Assembly (NCBI GenBank): GCA_964619265.1
Contig: CAZUCE010000014.1
Coordinates: forward strand, 43,287 to 107,286
Direction: 5' to 3'
Length of the DNA stretch: 64,000 nucleotides
DNA from: CAZUCE01 sp964619265
Lineage (GTDB): Bacteria > Planctomycetota > UBA1135 > GCA-002686595
Under the pieces are notes generated by a model, which was given only the letters and a program-made list of their open reading frames with translations, made no database searches and was not told the origin of the DNA. This document shows, in pieces, positions 1-9,140 of this stretch. How positions within the stretch are numbered: the stretch's first letter is position 1; each line of letters starts with the position of its first letter. The position numbers were made by a program, and so were the translations under genes.

Positions 1-2805
1 CCAGTCTCTCCAACGGGCTGGCAGCGCTGAGGTGCTCTTCGCCAAGCGGACCTGCGGGATCCCCATCGAACCCGCGAGCGCCAGGTGCAGGCCGCGCCCG
101 GGGAGGTCCACCTTGCCGCCTTGCAGTTCGACGAGCTCGCCGATGCGCAGCTGCGCGTCCGCCGTGGCGCCGACCCAGGACGCTGCGAGGGCCTGCCAGC
201 GGTCGTCGTCCGAGGAACTCCAGCGATCGATCAGCGTGGCTTCTATGCCTAGGTCCAGCGCACCGGTCCAGGTTGCAGGCTGCGTGCCGATGCGCGGGGC
301 GCGCTCGAACACGAGCGAGCCAGCGCGCGGCTCGCGGAGCGCAAAGTCAATGAGCTGATAGCGGCCAGAGCCTGGGGCGGACTCGCCCCGCAGGTCGAGT
401 CGCGCGGCGAGTCCGGCGCGGCCCAGATCCAATTCGGAGGCTTGGAGCTCGAACGACTCGGCGGGACCTTCGGAGGTGAGTTCACGGGTCCACAGCAAAG
501 ACTCAAGCAGGCCTTGCAGGCGGGGGAGTTGGCCGGGAACCAGACTCTCAAGCAGCCCCAGGTCGACCTCTGTTGCGTGCACGATCCCAACGGGGGGCGA
601 GCCGGATTTCGAGCCGGCTTCGATCAGCAGGTATCCGAGCGGGCCATGCAGGCTCACCGGAGGGAGCAGCCAGCTGTGGCGCGGGCTGAGCTGCACAAGG
701 ATTGGCCCGTTGCTGCGAAGCAATTGTTCGCCGGTGGGACTGGAGAGCACCAAACGAGAGAGCGGGAGCTGCAACTCTCCAAAACTTGCCCCGAGCGGTG
801 AGCGAACGAAGCGTTCCAGCGGGTCTTTCAGGTCGACTTCTGCCTGGAAGCGCGGTCCACTGCAGCTGGCGAAGCTCCCCTCAAGGGAAGAGCCTGGTGC
901 GGGCGTTCGCAGCGAAACAAGGCCAGCTTCTTGCCAATTGGCAGAGCCCTCGAACGCCAGGGTGGATGGGCTCTCCCCATCGACTCCTGGTCCGTGGAGG
1001 TCGAACTCGAAGCGTCCACTCGCTAGAGCGCCAGACAGTGGATGGGGCCGAGTCCACTCCGCTTGCCCTGCGAGCTTGGAGAGCCTCCAGCTTGCCGCGG
1101 GCGCAAGCCGCATTCCGCGGGTTGCAGGCTCTGCGCCTGCAGGTGGCGCAGAGAGCAGTCCGCTCAGCTTCGCGCGGGCGCCGGGTTGGGCGAACGACAA
1201 AGAGACGAGCTCGAGCGCGTGCTTCGCGAGTTGGACCTCGGCCTTGAATTCGGCTCCGGCGCCTTCGGGAGCATGCAGCTGTAGACGGGCTCTCGGATCG
1301 GCGAGGGTCCCGGAGAGCGCGATGTCGAAGGCCACTTCGCGAACCGGTACCTGGGGGGGCAGCATGCCGGCCAGGGGCCGGATCGACTGGAGCGTTTGAA
1401 TCAGGTGGCGGGTGTCCAAGGCGCCGACTCCCCGGAAGTCCAGCGGCACGCCGCCGGCGAACTCGGTCGCACTCGGCTTAAATCCGACGTGACCGAATGC
1501 ACCGCGCGCGTCGAACTGCTCCAGGTCGGCTCGTCGCTCGTCGAAACGAAGCTCCAGGTCGACCTGGTCGAGGGGCCCGAAGGAGAGTCCGGCCCCGCTG
1601 GCGAGCAGTTGGGCCGGTCCAGGGCCGTGCAGGGAAACCGATCCGGTCAGTGGGGTGACCCGCGGGGCTCCTAGCGCCCAAACCAAGTCCCGAATCTCAA
1701 GTGAGCCCTCCAAGCCTTGAATCGAGGCGCGGCCTACCTCGAGTCGATTTCCCGCGAGGCGAATCTCGCTCTGCGCGCGCCCCAGGGATTGGCCACGCCA
1801 GCGCACCTGTTCGAAGTCGAGCGCCAAAGTGCCGCGTCCGCCGGCCCAATCCAAGGCACCGCTGTCGAGCGTATCGGCTTGGAGTGCCAGGTCGAACTTT
1901 CCGTGACCCGATAGATCCAGATCCCCGATCGGCAAACCGATTTGCCCGAGCATGGGCAACAGTCTCGAGAGGTCTTGCTGCTTCGCGGAAGCCGCAAAAT
2001 GCAAGCCGGTCCCAGACGCTTCGGCTCGAACGGTTAGGCCCGCGGGCTCTCCACGGCTCCCAAAAAAAAGATCGGAGCTGAACTGGAGCCTTCTGCTGAG
2101 CGCAGCGGGCAGCTCGAGCTCGAACTCTTCGAAGCGCGCGAGCGTCGCGTTCGGATTGGAGCTGGCAACCAGCTCACCAGCGCCGCGCAAAAGGCGCTGC
2201 TCGTCCAGGTGGCCTGCGAACGTGAGGTGGGTCCAATCTGCGGGTGACGGACCCTGCTTTCCACGGCGTATCCGCGCTTCGAGTTGGGCCGGCCGGCCCT
2301 TCTCCAGCACCAACTGGACTTCCTCGGCCTCAAAGGTCGAGGCGCGGATCGATCCGTCGCGCACCTCGAGTCGGTCGAGTTGCCCCAGGCTGCCGAGCCA
2401 CCCCTTCGCGCCTCCGCCCGATTCCACTTGGAGTCGAGGCCCAATCAAGGTCCAAGAGCGCACGGAAGCCGTCCCGTGTCGCAGCAATTCGAAGGGCGTG
2501 GTGCCCAGCACGAGCCGCTCGGCCCGGAAGGGCGTGGGGCGCTGTTCGCCGGGGTGAAGCAACTCGAGCCCATCGAGCGCGAGCAAGCCTTCCTCGCGTT
2601 CGATGGAACCGAGCCGGACGTTCATTCCGGTGACTTCGGACAGCCTCGCGACCAAGCTGGGCTTCACCAAAGCGAGCGCGGCTCGCTCGCGCAGGGCGGG
2701 CACGCAGGCGACGGCGATCGTGACCAACAGGCCGGCCAAAAGCGCTAGGACAAGCAGTCGCCGGAGGGGGCGGCCGGGGCGCGCTGTGCTGGTGGATCGG
2801 GTCAT
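1..2805 (-). CDS. AsmA/TamB-like membrane-anchored giant protein, C-terminus beyond window
   Basis: A single uninterrupted reading frame runs from an ATG at 2805 to the left edge: 935 codons with no stop, so the true protein is longer. Residues about 15-35 form a hydrophobic signal anchor (LLVLALLAGLLVTIAVACV), followed by a repetitive beta-rich region with many short Leu/Glu/Gly strands. The text after the anchor (LSEVTGMNVRLGSIE) resembles the start of AsmA/DUF748-type proteins, which span the periplasm and are thought to move or organise lipids between inner and outer membranes. The family call rests on architecture rather than on a catalytic motif. It lies 156 bp downstream of the FAD oxidoreductase on the same strand and may be the last gene of that series. 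No Shine-Dalgarno sequence is visible before the ATG. Confidence 0.75.
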   Translation of the reverse strand, partial: MTRSTSTARPGRPLRRLLVLALLAGLLVTIAVACVPALRERAALALVKPSLVARLSEVTGMNVRLGSIEREEGLLALDGLELLHPGEQRPTPFRAERLVLGTTPFELLRHGTASVRSWTLIGPRLQVESGGGAKGWLGSLGQLDRLEVRDGSIRASTFEAEEVQLVLEKGRPAQLEARIRRGKQGPSPADWTHLTFAGHLDEQRLLRGAGELVASSNPNATLARFEEFELELPAALSRRLQFSSDLFFGSRGEPAGLTVRAEASGTGLHFAASAKQQDLSRLLPMLGQIGLPIGDLDLSGHGKFDLALQADTLDSGALDWAGGRGTLALDFEQVRWRGQSLGRAQSEIRLAGNRLEVGRASIQGLEGSLEIRDLVWALGAPRVTPLTGSVSLHGPGPAQLLASGAGLSFGPLDQVDLELRFDERRADLEQFDARGAFGHVGFKPSATEFAGGVPLDFRGVGALDTRHLIQTLQSIRPLAGMLPPQVPVREVAFDIALSGTLADPRARLQLHAPEGAGAEFKAEVQLAKHALELVSLSFAQPGARAKLSGLLSAPPAGAEPATRGMRLAPAASWRLSKLAGQAEWTRPHPLSGALASGRFEFDLHGPGVDGESPSTLAFEGSANWQEAGLVSLRTPAPGSSLEGSFASCSGPRFQAEVDLKDPLERFVRSPLGASFGELQLPLSRLVLSSPTGEQLLRSNGPILVQLSPRHSWLLPPVSLHGPLGYLLIEAGSKSGSPPVGIVHATEVDLGLLESLVPGQLPRLQGLLESLLWTRELTSEGPAESFELQASELDLGRAGLAARLDLRGESAPGSGRYQLIDFALREPRAGSLVFERAPRIGTQPATWTGALDLGIEATLIDRWSSSDDDRWQALAASWVGATADAQLRIGELVELQGGKVDLPGRGLHLALAGSMGIPQVRLAKSTSALPARWRDW

Positions 2806-2961
2806 CGAGCGGGCGTGCCGGGCGGGCTCAAGAAGCCGGCAGAGGCGAGGTCAGGTGGAACCCTCGGGCTCCGCGGTTTCATCGGCAGAATTTTCCGGGG
2901 CCTGTACGGGGCAGGCAGACGCAGGTTCGACTCCCGGACGGCAATTCTCCCCGCCCCCAAG

Positions 2962-4128
2962 CTAGGCCCGCAGGCGGCCTTGCAGCGTGCTGCCGGCCGG
3001 GGGTCGAGAGCGTCGGCCCAGGATCAACTCGGCGGTGACCTCCCCGGCTGCCAAGCCGCAGGTCATGCCGTGGCCGCCCAGTCCCGCGCACCAGAACAGG
3101 CCGGTGAGAGCCGGGTCGCCGCCGAGCGTGAAACGCATGTCGGCCGCGCCGGAATCGGCCCGGGCGAAGGTCCGCAGCCCGGACCAGGCGCGGCGGGTCG
3201 GACCTGCTGCGAGGGTGCCCGCCCGGAGCTGCTTGAGGGCCGCCGCGAGCGTCCGTTCGACCTCTTGAACGTCGGCTGCGGAGGTCGAGTCCGCGGGCTC
3301 CCCGCGGGTCGGATCATCCAGTTTTTCATCGCAAGCGCACAGCATCCAGCCGTCGCCGTTCCAGCGCGAGTAGAACTCGGGCCCCGAGTTCCAAACGACG
3401 CTCGATCGCGTGGCGCTCGGCTTGGGCCCGGGCTGGACCACCAGGTGGCGCCGGGTGGGCAGGAAGCGCAATGGCGAGCCGGCCTCGGCCGCGAGAGCGT
3501 TGGCAAAGCCACCGGTCGCCAGACACACCGCTTCGGCTTCCAGTTCGCGGCCTCCGCCCAAGCGCACGCCCTCTACGTTTTCCGCGCGTATGAGCAGTTC
3601 GGTCACCGGCTGACCGCGCAGGATCGGAACGCCCAGTTCGGTAAGCGCGGATTCGAGCGCGCCGAGCAACTCGGGCACTCGCAAGTGGCCTTCTTCTGGA
3701 AGGTGGAAGGCAGCTGTGGGGGGAGCCGCCAGGCGCGGAGCCAGGGCCAAGGCACCGGCGGAGTCAAGCGCTTCCACCCGGGCCTGCGGCTGGCCAGCGG
3801 AGAAGGCGCCAAGGCATTGTTCGAGAGCTGCGGCGGGAGCCTCTTCGTGGGCGACCAGCAACAGCCCAACCGGGTCCACGAACGAGCTGGCTCCCAGTTC
3901 AGCCGGGGGGTGACGCAGCAGCTCAGCTCCTCGCGCGGCGAGTTCTCCGGTGCCGGGAACCTCCAGGACGGTCCGCAGTATGCCAGCGCTCTTCGCGCTC
4001 GATCCCCGGCCGACGCTCGACTCGCGCTCGATCAGTGTGACCCGCGCGCCGGCCAGCGCGAGATGGAACGCGGTGGACAGTCCGGCGATGCCGCCGCCCA
4101 CCACGACCACTCCACCGGCTCGGGTCAC
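2962..4128 (-). CDS. FAD-dependent oxidoreductase (DAO/glycine oxidase fold)
   Basis: A 388-residue flavoprotein of the D-amino-acid-oxidase/glycine-oxidase fold. The N-terminal dinucleotide motif VVVVGGGIAGLSTAFHLA binds FAD, followed by an acidic strand end (LIERE) and the SSAKSAGI segment typical of DAO-type enzymes. Near the C-terminus, GLFWCAGLGGHGMTCG matches the second FAD contact. The amine or amino-acid substrate cannot be read from the sequence. I chose the GTG at 4128 because it overlaps the TGA of the DUF885 gene (GTGA) and follows GGAG at moderate distance. An ATG at 4173 in the same frame would add 15 residues and overlap the neighbour by 49 bases. The 4-base overlap implies translation coupled to the peptidase upstream. 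Confidence 0.88.
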   Translation of the reverse strand: MTRAGGVVVVGGGIAGLSTAFHLALAGARVTLIERESSVGRGSSAKSAGILRTVLEVPGTGELAARGAELLRHPPAELGASSFVDPVGLLLVAHEEAPAAALEQCLGAFSAGQPQARVEALDSAGALALAPRLAAPPTAAFHLPEEGHLRVPELLGALESALTELGVPILRGQPVTELLIRAENVEGVRLGGGRELEAEAVCLATGGFANALAAEAGSPLRFLPTRRHLVVQPGPKPSATRSSVVWNSGPEFYSRWNGDGWMLCACDEKLDDPTRGEPADSTSAADVQEVERTLAAALKQLRAGTLAAGPTRRAWSGLRTFARADSGAADMRFTLGGDPALTGLFWCAGLGGHGMTCGLAAGEVTAELILGRRSRPPAGSTLQGRLRA

Positions 4129-6119
4129 GGGGTGTCGCCAGCTCCCGAGCCGACGGCTTCGCGGGCCACCCATTCGGTGAGAAGGTCACGCAGGACGGGC
4201 AATTCGACGGCGCCGTGGCTCAGCAGTTCGGAGTGGAACTTCCGTAGATCGAAGCGATCGCCGAGTCGCAGTTCAGCCAAGCGACGCAGGCCGCGAATTT
4301 CTTCGGCACCGATCCAATAGGCGAGCGCCTGGCCGGGCCAAACAATGTACCGGTCGACTTCGTTTTGGATGTTGCGCTCGGTGAGCAGCGTGTGGTCGCG
4401 GAGGTAGCCGATGGCTTGCTCTCGGGTCCAGCCTTCGCTGTGCAAGCCTGTGTCGACCACGAGTCGCGCGGCGCGCCAAGCCGCAAACGACAGCATGCCT
4501 AGCCGATCCTGGTCGGAGGTGTACAAGCCAAGTTCGTCGGCCAGACCCTCGACGTACAGGGCCCAACCCTCGACGAAGGCGGTCGAACCAAGGAAGCGAC
4601 GGAACGCGGGTAGTTGTTCCAGCTCTTGCGCCAGAGCGATCTGCGTGTGGTGGCCGGGAACCGACTCGTGAAAGGCGAGCACTTCGGCCTGCCAGCGCGG
4701 GCGGGTCGTCGGCTCGCTCGTATTCACGTAGTAGCGACCCGGCCGGGAGAGATCCGGGGAGGGCTGGAGGTAGTAGGCGATGGTGCTCTCCGGCGCTTCG
4801 GCGGCCGGGATCGGAACCACTTCGCAGCGTGCTACCGGGGAACGCTCGATCCACCTCGGAGCCGTGGCCTCGGCGCGTTGCAGGGCGTTGCGGGCGGCGT
4901 CCACGATTTCAGCTTCGGAACCGAACATCAGATCCGCCTGGCTGTCGAGGACCACACGCAGCTGGAGGTGATTTCGCGCGCCAAACAGCTCGGCACCCAG
5001 CTCCAGGATCTGCGCGTGGATGCGGTCGACCGCAGCCAAGCCGTCCAAGTGAACCGCCGTCGGATCCACGGGTTGCCCGGTGTGAACGCGCGCGAGGCGC
5101 ACGTAGTTGTCGCGGCCGCCTGAAAGCCAATGCAGACCGGGCTTGCTGTCGGAACGGGCCACCGGAAGCAGGTCGTCGCGCAGAATCTCGCGGAAGGCGG
5201 CGAACGCTGGGTACACGTCGTTCGCCACGATTTCTCGGGCGCGTCCCAGCAACGCACCGCGCTTGGCGGCCGGCAGGGGGTCGTCGCTTGCCGGGATCAG
5301 CACGTGGGTTCCAAGGGCGCGTAGGTCGCCCTCCAAAATGTGCGGGTTCAGGGTGCGCAACGTGGCAGCCTGTCCGGACGAACCCAGCTCGCGATCCGCC
5401 AAGCCGGCCAGGGACTCATCGGGTGAAAACGGAACCAAACGACCGGATCCAACGACCGGAGAGATGAAATCCGACTCGAGCGGGGAGACCCCCAGCAGTC
5501 GATTGATTTGCTCGATGCTCTTCGAAATCGCACCGGCGTGGGCGACCTGGCCCTTCGACGCGGCGTTTTGCAAGTTCTCGCCCGCGCGCCGCAGGTTCGG
5601 CCCGATTTCTTCCAGGCGGTTCAGGTAGTCGTCGCGCTCGCGCGGCCCGGCCACACGCTGTTCGCGGAGCAGGCTTCCGTAACGCACCTGAGGTCCGTTC
5701 AACGGATCGACGGTGAACGCTTCGAGGTCGACATCCAGCCGAGTCAATTCGTGGGAGATCGCGCTATCGAGCAGACGGGCGTTGATCTGGTCCGAAGCGG
5801 CCAGTTGGTTGCGGGGGATGCTCTCCAGCTCTAGTTCGAAGGACCACAGCTTTCCTCGCCAGGCTCCACGCCCCGAGTCGGTGTTGTCGTCCAGCTCGCC
5901 GGAGAAGCGCGGGTCTCCGAGGCGGCTAGCGGACTCTGGATGGGCCGCGAGCCAGGCGTGCCAGAATTCCTCGGTCAGCTCCGCCAGCGCTGGGTCTCTG
6001 ACGTTCGCGGCCGCATCGGGCCACAGACCGACTTCCTCAGGGGGGGGCGGGAACAGGCTCTGGCAGCCGCCGCCGAGGACGGTGAGCGCGAGGACGAGAA
6101 GGCGCGAGGGGGCGTTCAT
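4125..6119 (-). CDS. DUF885 family lipoprotein, putative zinc carboxypeptidase
   Basis: A 664-residue DUF885 protein. The N-terminus is a lipoprotein signal with lipobox LGGGC at about residues 16-20, so it should be anchored in an envelope membrane. The C-terminal half carries HESVPGHH (about residue 484), the HExxxGH metal motif of DUF885, and FVEGWALY (Glu near 517) as probable third zinc ligand. DUF885 proteins are distant relatives of M32-like zinc peptidases, and several act on dipeptides or D-amino-acid peptides. The exact substrate here is unknown. Its stop overlaps the start of the FAD oxidoreductase. The pair could process and then oxidise amino acids, but that link is inference. 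Confidence 0.9.
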   Translation of the reverse strand: MNAPSRLLVLALTVLGGGCQSLFPPPPEEVGLWPDAAANVRDPALAELTEEFWHAWLAAHPESASRLGDPRFSGELDDNTDSGRGAWRGKLWSFELELESIPRNQLAASDQINARLLDSAISHELTRLDVDLEAFTVDPLNGPQVRYGSLLREQRVAGPRERDDYLNRLEEIGPNLRRAGENLQNAASKGQVAHAGAISKSIEQINRLLGVSPLESDFISPVVGSGRLVPFSPDESLAGLADRELGSSGQAATLRTLNPHILEGDLRALGTHVLIPASDDPLPAAKRGALLGRAREIVANDVYPAFAAFREILRDDLLPVARSDSKPGLHWLSGGRDNYVRLARVHTGQPVDPTAVHLDGLAAVDRIHAQILELGAELFGARNHLQLRVVLDSQADLMFGSEAEIVDAARNALQRAEATAPRWIERSPVARCEVVPIPAAEAPESTIAYYLQPSPDLSRPGRYYVNTSEPTTRPRWQAEVLAFHESVPGHHTQIALAQELEQLPAFRRFLGSTAFVEGWALYVEGLADELGLYTSDQDRLGMLSFAAWRAARLVVDTGLHSEGWTREQAIGYLRDHTLLTERNIQNEVDRYIVWPGQALAYWIGAEEIRGLRRLAELRLGDRFDLRKFHSELLSHGAVELPVLRDLLTEWVAREAVGSGAGDTP

Positions 6120-6202
6120 GATTCCCGTGATGGTAGGACCGGCGAAGGCCCGTTACGAGAGAGGGGGGCCGGACCCACCCGAAGCTTGCCTGCCCGGCCC
6201 CA

Positions 6203-6769
6203 TCAGGCCTGGCGCAAATCCAGGACTTGCGACAGGGCGCACCAGACCAAGCTGTGGCGGATCTCGCCGCGGGCGATCCCCGACAGGACCTGTTGCTCGC
6301 TCCAGCTCACGATCTGGATGTCCTCCCCCTCATCCAGGTTGGGTTCGGCGATTTTCCGGGCGTCCTCGGCCAGGAACATATGCAGCAGATTGTCCTGGAA
6401 CGCGGGGTTGGGCTCGACGGTCCCCAGCTCCCTCCAGTGCTCCGAGGCGAAACCGGTCTCCTCCAGCAGCTCGCGCCGGGCTGCGGCCAGGGGGGCCTCG
6501 CCCGGATCGACCATCCCCCCCGGAATCTCGGTGGTCACCGAAGCCGTACCGAAACGGAATTGGCGAACGAGCACGAACGCCCCTTCGGGCGTGCGGGCCA
6601 CGACGTTGCACCAGGCCGGCGTCTCGAGCACCAGTCGGTCGAATTCCTGCCCGCTGCGCGGGTGTCTCAGGCGGTCGGTCCGAGCGCGGAACAGGGTCAA
6701 GTCGGGTCCGGGCGTCGAACCGAGCCGGTCCCACTTCGCGGGCTCTCCGTGGAGGTCTGAGTCGGTCAT
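6203..6769 (-). CDS. Nudix hydrolase, ADP-ribose pyrophosphatase type
   Basis: A 188-residue Nudix protein. The complete Nudix box GX5EX7REUXEEXGU is present at residues 85-107, ending RELLEETGF, and gives the Mg2+ site. The preceding LVRQFRFGTASVTTEIPGG matches the ADP-ribose/GDP-mannose pyrophosphatase subfamily (NudF-like), which hydrolyses nucleoside diphosphate sugars to AMP or GMP plus sugar phosphate. Substrate choice within that group is not certain. It is transcribed leftward, away from the EamA transporter, with 98 bp between the two starts that must hold both promoters. An 83-bp gap separates it from the DUF885 gene downstream. Confidence 0.9.
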   Translation of the reverse strand: MTDSDLHGEPAKWDRLGSTPGPDLTLFRARTDRLRHPRSGQEFDRLVLETPAWCNVVARTPEGAFVLVRQFRFGTASVTTEIPGGMVDPGEAPLAAARRELLEETGFASEHWRELGTVEPNPAFQDNLLHMFLAEDARKIAEPNLDEGEDIQIVSWSEQQVLSGIARGEIRHSLVWCALSQVLDLRQA

Positions 6770-6867
6770 GGTTCGAGAAGTCTGCGGCCCCGCACCACAG
6801 AAGTCGAAGATCCTCGTCCTCGCGCGGGGGTGGGCAGACCGGTTCGTTTAGACCATGGGGTTGCGCC

Positions 6868-7827
6868 ATGTCGACCGAACCCAGTACGCCCCCTCGCGCC
6901 TCGGCCAGGGGCTCGCTCCCCGGTCACATCGCGCTCGTGATCGTGCAGGTCTGCTTCGGGCTCCTGCCGCTGTTCGTCAAGCGCATGCACGCGGGCGGCA
7001 TCTCGCCCCGTGGCATCGTCTCCTGGCGCATCGCCGCCGGAGCCCTGGTGTTCTTCGGGCTCGCAGCCCTAGTCCACCGGCGAGCCATGTGGCGCTCCCG
7101 CCGCGAGCTCATGGCCCTCGCCGCCTGCGCTGTCCTGGGCGTCGTCCTGAACCAGGTCCTGGCCCTCGAGGGCATCGTGCGTTCCAGCTCGACCGAAGCC
7201 GGCTTGATCATGACCCTGATCCCGGTCTTCACGTTTGCCCTCGCCGCAGCCGTCGGGCAGGAACGCTTCGAGGTGCGCCGCGCGCTTGGCATCCCGGTGG
7301 CCCTAGCCGGCGCGCTCCTGCTCCTCATCGAGCCAGAGGGCGCAGCCGGCCTCGAGAGCTCCCACGTGTTCGGGAACTTCCTGATGGCCTGCAACTGCTT
7401 GAGTTACGCCGGCTTTTTGATCCTCTCCCGCCGCGTCCTGCGCAGCATGCCGCCCCTGGTTCTGATGGGGTGGGTGTACCTGTTTGCAACGCTCAGTTTG
7501 GCGGTGCTGACCCCCGGCGAACCGCTGGTCCCGAGCGGCGATCCGCCCGTCGTGCGCGCCGCCTGGCTGGCCCTCGGATTCGTGCTCGCCTTTCCGACGT
7601 TGCTCGCCTACGCGCTGAACACTTACGCGCTCGCACGTCTGCCAGCCTCGGTCACGGCCGTTTACATCTACCTGCAGCCGCTGATCGCCGGCCTCGCCGG
7701 CGCGTTGCTCCTCGGCGAGGTTCCGCGACCCGTACTGCCCTTTGCTGCCGTGCTCCTGTTCGCCGGCATCGCTCTGGTGACGATCCGGAGGCGCGAACGA
7801 CCCGCGGTGACGGCGAAGGCTCCGTGA
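6868..7827 (+). CDS. EamA/DMT-family transporter
   Basis: A 319-residue integral membrane protein with about ten hydrophobic helices arranged as two EamA repeats (about residues 20-150 and 165-305). The second ends PASVTAVYIYLQPLIAGLAG followed by a final helix before a basic tail, which is characteristic of drug/metabolite transporters. These export amino acids, nucleotides or other metabolites; no substrate can be assigned. The frame is open far upstream, but that part is antisense to the Nudix gene. The first Met before the hydrophobic region is the ATG at 6868. Confidence 0.9.
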   Translation: MSTEPSTPPRASARGSLPGHIALVIVQVCFGLLPLFVKRMHAGGISPRGIVSWRIAAGALVFFGLAALVHRRAMWRSRRELMALAACAVLGVVLNQVLALEGIVRSSSTEAGLIMTLIPVFTFALAAAVGQERFEVRRALGIPVALAGALLLLIEPEGAAGLESSHVFGNFLMACNCLSYAGFLILSRRVLRSMPPLVLMGWVYLFATLSLAVLTPGEPLVPSGDPPVVRAAWLALGFVLAFPTLLAYALNTYALARLPASVTAVYIYLQPLIAGLAGALLLGEVPRPVLPFAAVLLFAGIALVTIRRRERPAVTAKAP

Positions 7828-8002
7828 CCCCCGCAGCTCGGGAGGCAGGAGGAGCTGGTGAATCGAGCAGGGCAGAGAAGTTGGAGAGTTGGGCCGGAGC
7901 TGAAGGCGAGCTCCCCAGTGGTTCAAGCTCTGAGATCGTCCGTCGATGTGGGGCAGCGAGGCTGCTGACCAACGCCGGCCCGCGCGCCAGCTTGCTTGGC
8001 TT

Positions 8003-9043
8003 TTAGAAGGCAAACGCGTAGCCGACCGAGATCGAGCCGTGGTCGTGGTTGCCGATCTCGGAGTCGTATTCCTTGGTTTGACGGCGGAAGCGATAGGCGA
8101 TGCGGAAGCCGTGGCTCTCCCACTCGATGCCGAAGCGCCAGGTTCCGACCAGGGGGCGCGAGACGATTTGCAGGTCTCGGTCATCGAAGAGTCCGCCGTC
8201 CAAGGTGATGTCGTGGGCGACGGCGCGGCCGCCGATTGCGGCGATCAGGTGCACGCGGTGGCCAGGCCTTGGTGCTTCCGCCCAGGGCCGCCGGGCGCGG
8301 GGGAGTTGATTGCCCAGGCGCAGGACGAATTCTCCGTGTGCGTTGGTAAAGGCTGTGCCGAGCCGGGCTCCTAGGGTGGCCGCAGCGTCCAGTTCGAGAC
8401 CGAAGGGGCGCGCAAAGCCGAGCCGGCGCGTCCGGGACAGGTCGACCTGGAGCACAGGCTCGGTATCGGCCTGGGTGTCCCAACCGACCGCGTCGGGTTG
8501 ATTGGCGAGCAGGTGAACGCCGCGCTGGGTTTGTTCCCCGAGCGCGGCATCGCCGGTGAGCCCAAGGGTCACAGCTAGGGTCGCGAGGTCGTCGCGGCGA
8601 CGATCGGGGTCGGGGTCCAGGCGAACGCGAAAGCGCGTAATCGTCCCCAGGAGGAGGCCTGTGTAGGGTCGTTCGAGGGGCGGCGGCTCCGGGCTCTCAA
8701 AGTCCCTCGGAGTGTAAAGGCGCTGGTCGACGCGGACTGTGAAATCCTCGGAGTCGGCGGAGCTGGCGAGCAACCAGGGGTCGAGGAATTGAAGCGGCCG
8801 GAGGGCGCCTTCGGAAAAATGAACCGCGGCTTCGGAGCCGGCCGCGGCGGCTTCGAGTTGCAGTCCTTGGGTGTAGTCGCGGTCGCGAAAGGCGCCCGAA
8901 CTGAACAGGTCGTTTTCTTCGGTGACGACGAGATTTCGACCGCCGCAGCTCGCCAGCAAGCCTGCGCCCAGCAAGGGCCCCACCCTCCCAAGCAATTCGT
9001 GGCCACAGCGCCGCCGCCGGCGCCTCGCCCAAGGGATGCCCAT
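8003..9043 (-). CDS. LpxR-like lipid A deacylase family protein (DUF2219)
   Basis: A 346-residue protein resembling the outer-membrane lipid A 3'-O-deacylase LpxR. After the signal, ENDLFSSGAFRDRDYTQGLQ matches the LpxR N-terminus, where Asn-Asp and Thr belong to the active/Ca2+ site. Further on, EQTQRGVHLLANQPDAVGWD fits the conserved region holding the catalytic His and the GWD motif. The C-terminus ends in alternating residues and a terminal Phe (GYAFAF), the outer-membrane beta-barrel insertion signal. Unusually, the signal peptide ends LLASCGG, which reads as a lipobox. The start is the ATG at 9043; upstream ATGs in frame lie inside the neighbouring gene. The enzyme would trim acyl chains from lipid A and modulate surface charge and recognition. 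Confidence 0.82.
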   Translation of the reverse strand: MGIPWARRRRRRCGHELLGRVGPLLGAGLLASCGGRNLVVTEENDLFSSGAFRDRDYTQGLQLEAAAAGSEAAVHFSEGALRPLQFLDPWLLASSADSEDFTVRVDQRLYTPRDFESPEPPPLERPYTGLLLGTITRFRVRLDPDPDRRRDDLATLAVTLGLTGDAALGEQTQRGVHLLANQPDAVGWDTQADTEPVLQVDLSRTRRLGFARPFGLELDAAATLGARLGTAFTNAHGEFVLRLGNQLPRARRPWAEAPRPGHRVHLIAAIGGRAVAHDITLDGGLFDDRDLQIVSRPLVGTWRFGIEWESHGFRIAYRFRRQTKEYDSEIGNHDHGSISVGYAFAF

Positions 9044-9140
9044 TGCCGGGCCGCCGTTCCTTTGAAACTTGAGGAGCAGGGTCGTAGCGGCGTCCCAGCG
9101 GAACCGGATCGAGAGCACTTCGATGGGGTTTTGGGGAAGA

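Noticed and set aside
2884..2950. tRNA-like text (GCAGGTTCGACTCCC resembling a T-arm, GCCTG-TACGGGG-CAGGC resembling an anticodon arm, AGAATT/AATTCT outer pairing).
   Set aside because: No acceptor stem of 7 bp, no proper D-arm placement, no U33 in the loop and only 3 of 5 T-stem pairs; at best a degenerate remnant.
2815..4320. 501-codon plus-strand ORF.
   Set aside because: Antisense to the FAD oxidoreductase, Arg/Gly/Gln-rich and without family features; a GC-rich shadow frame.
5713..6867. Long N-terminal extension of the first EamA ORF.
   Set aside because: It is antisense to the DUF885 and Nudix genes and Arg/Pro/Ser-rich; the transporter starts at 6868.
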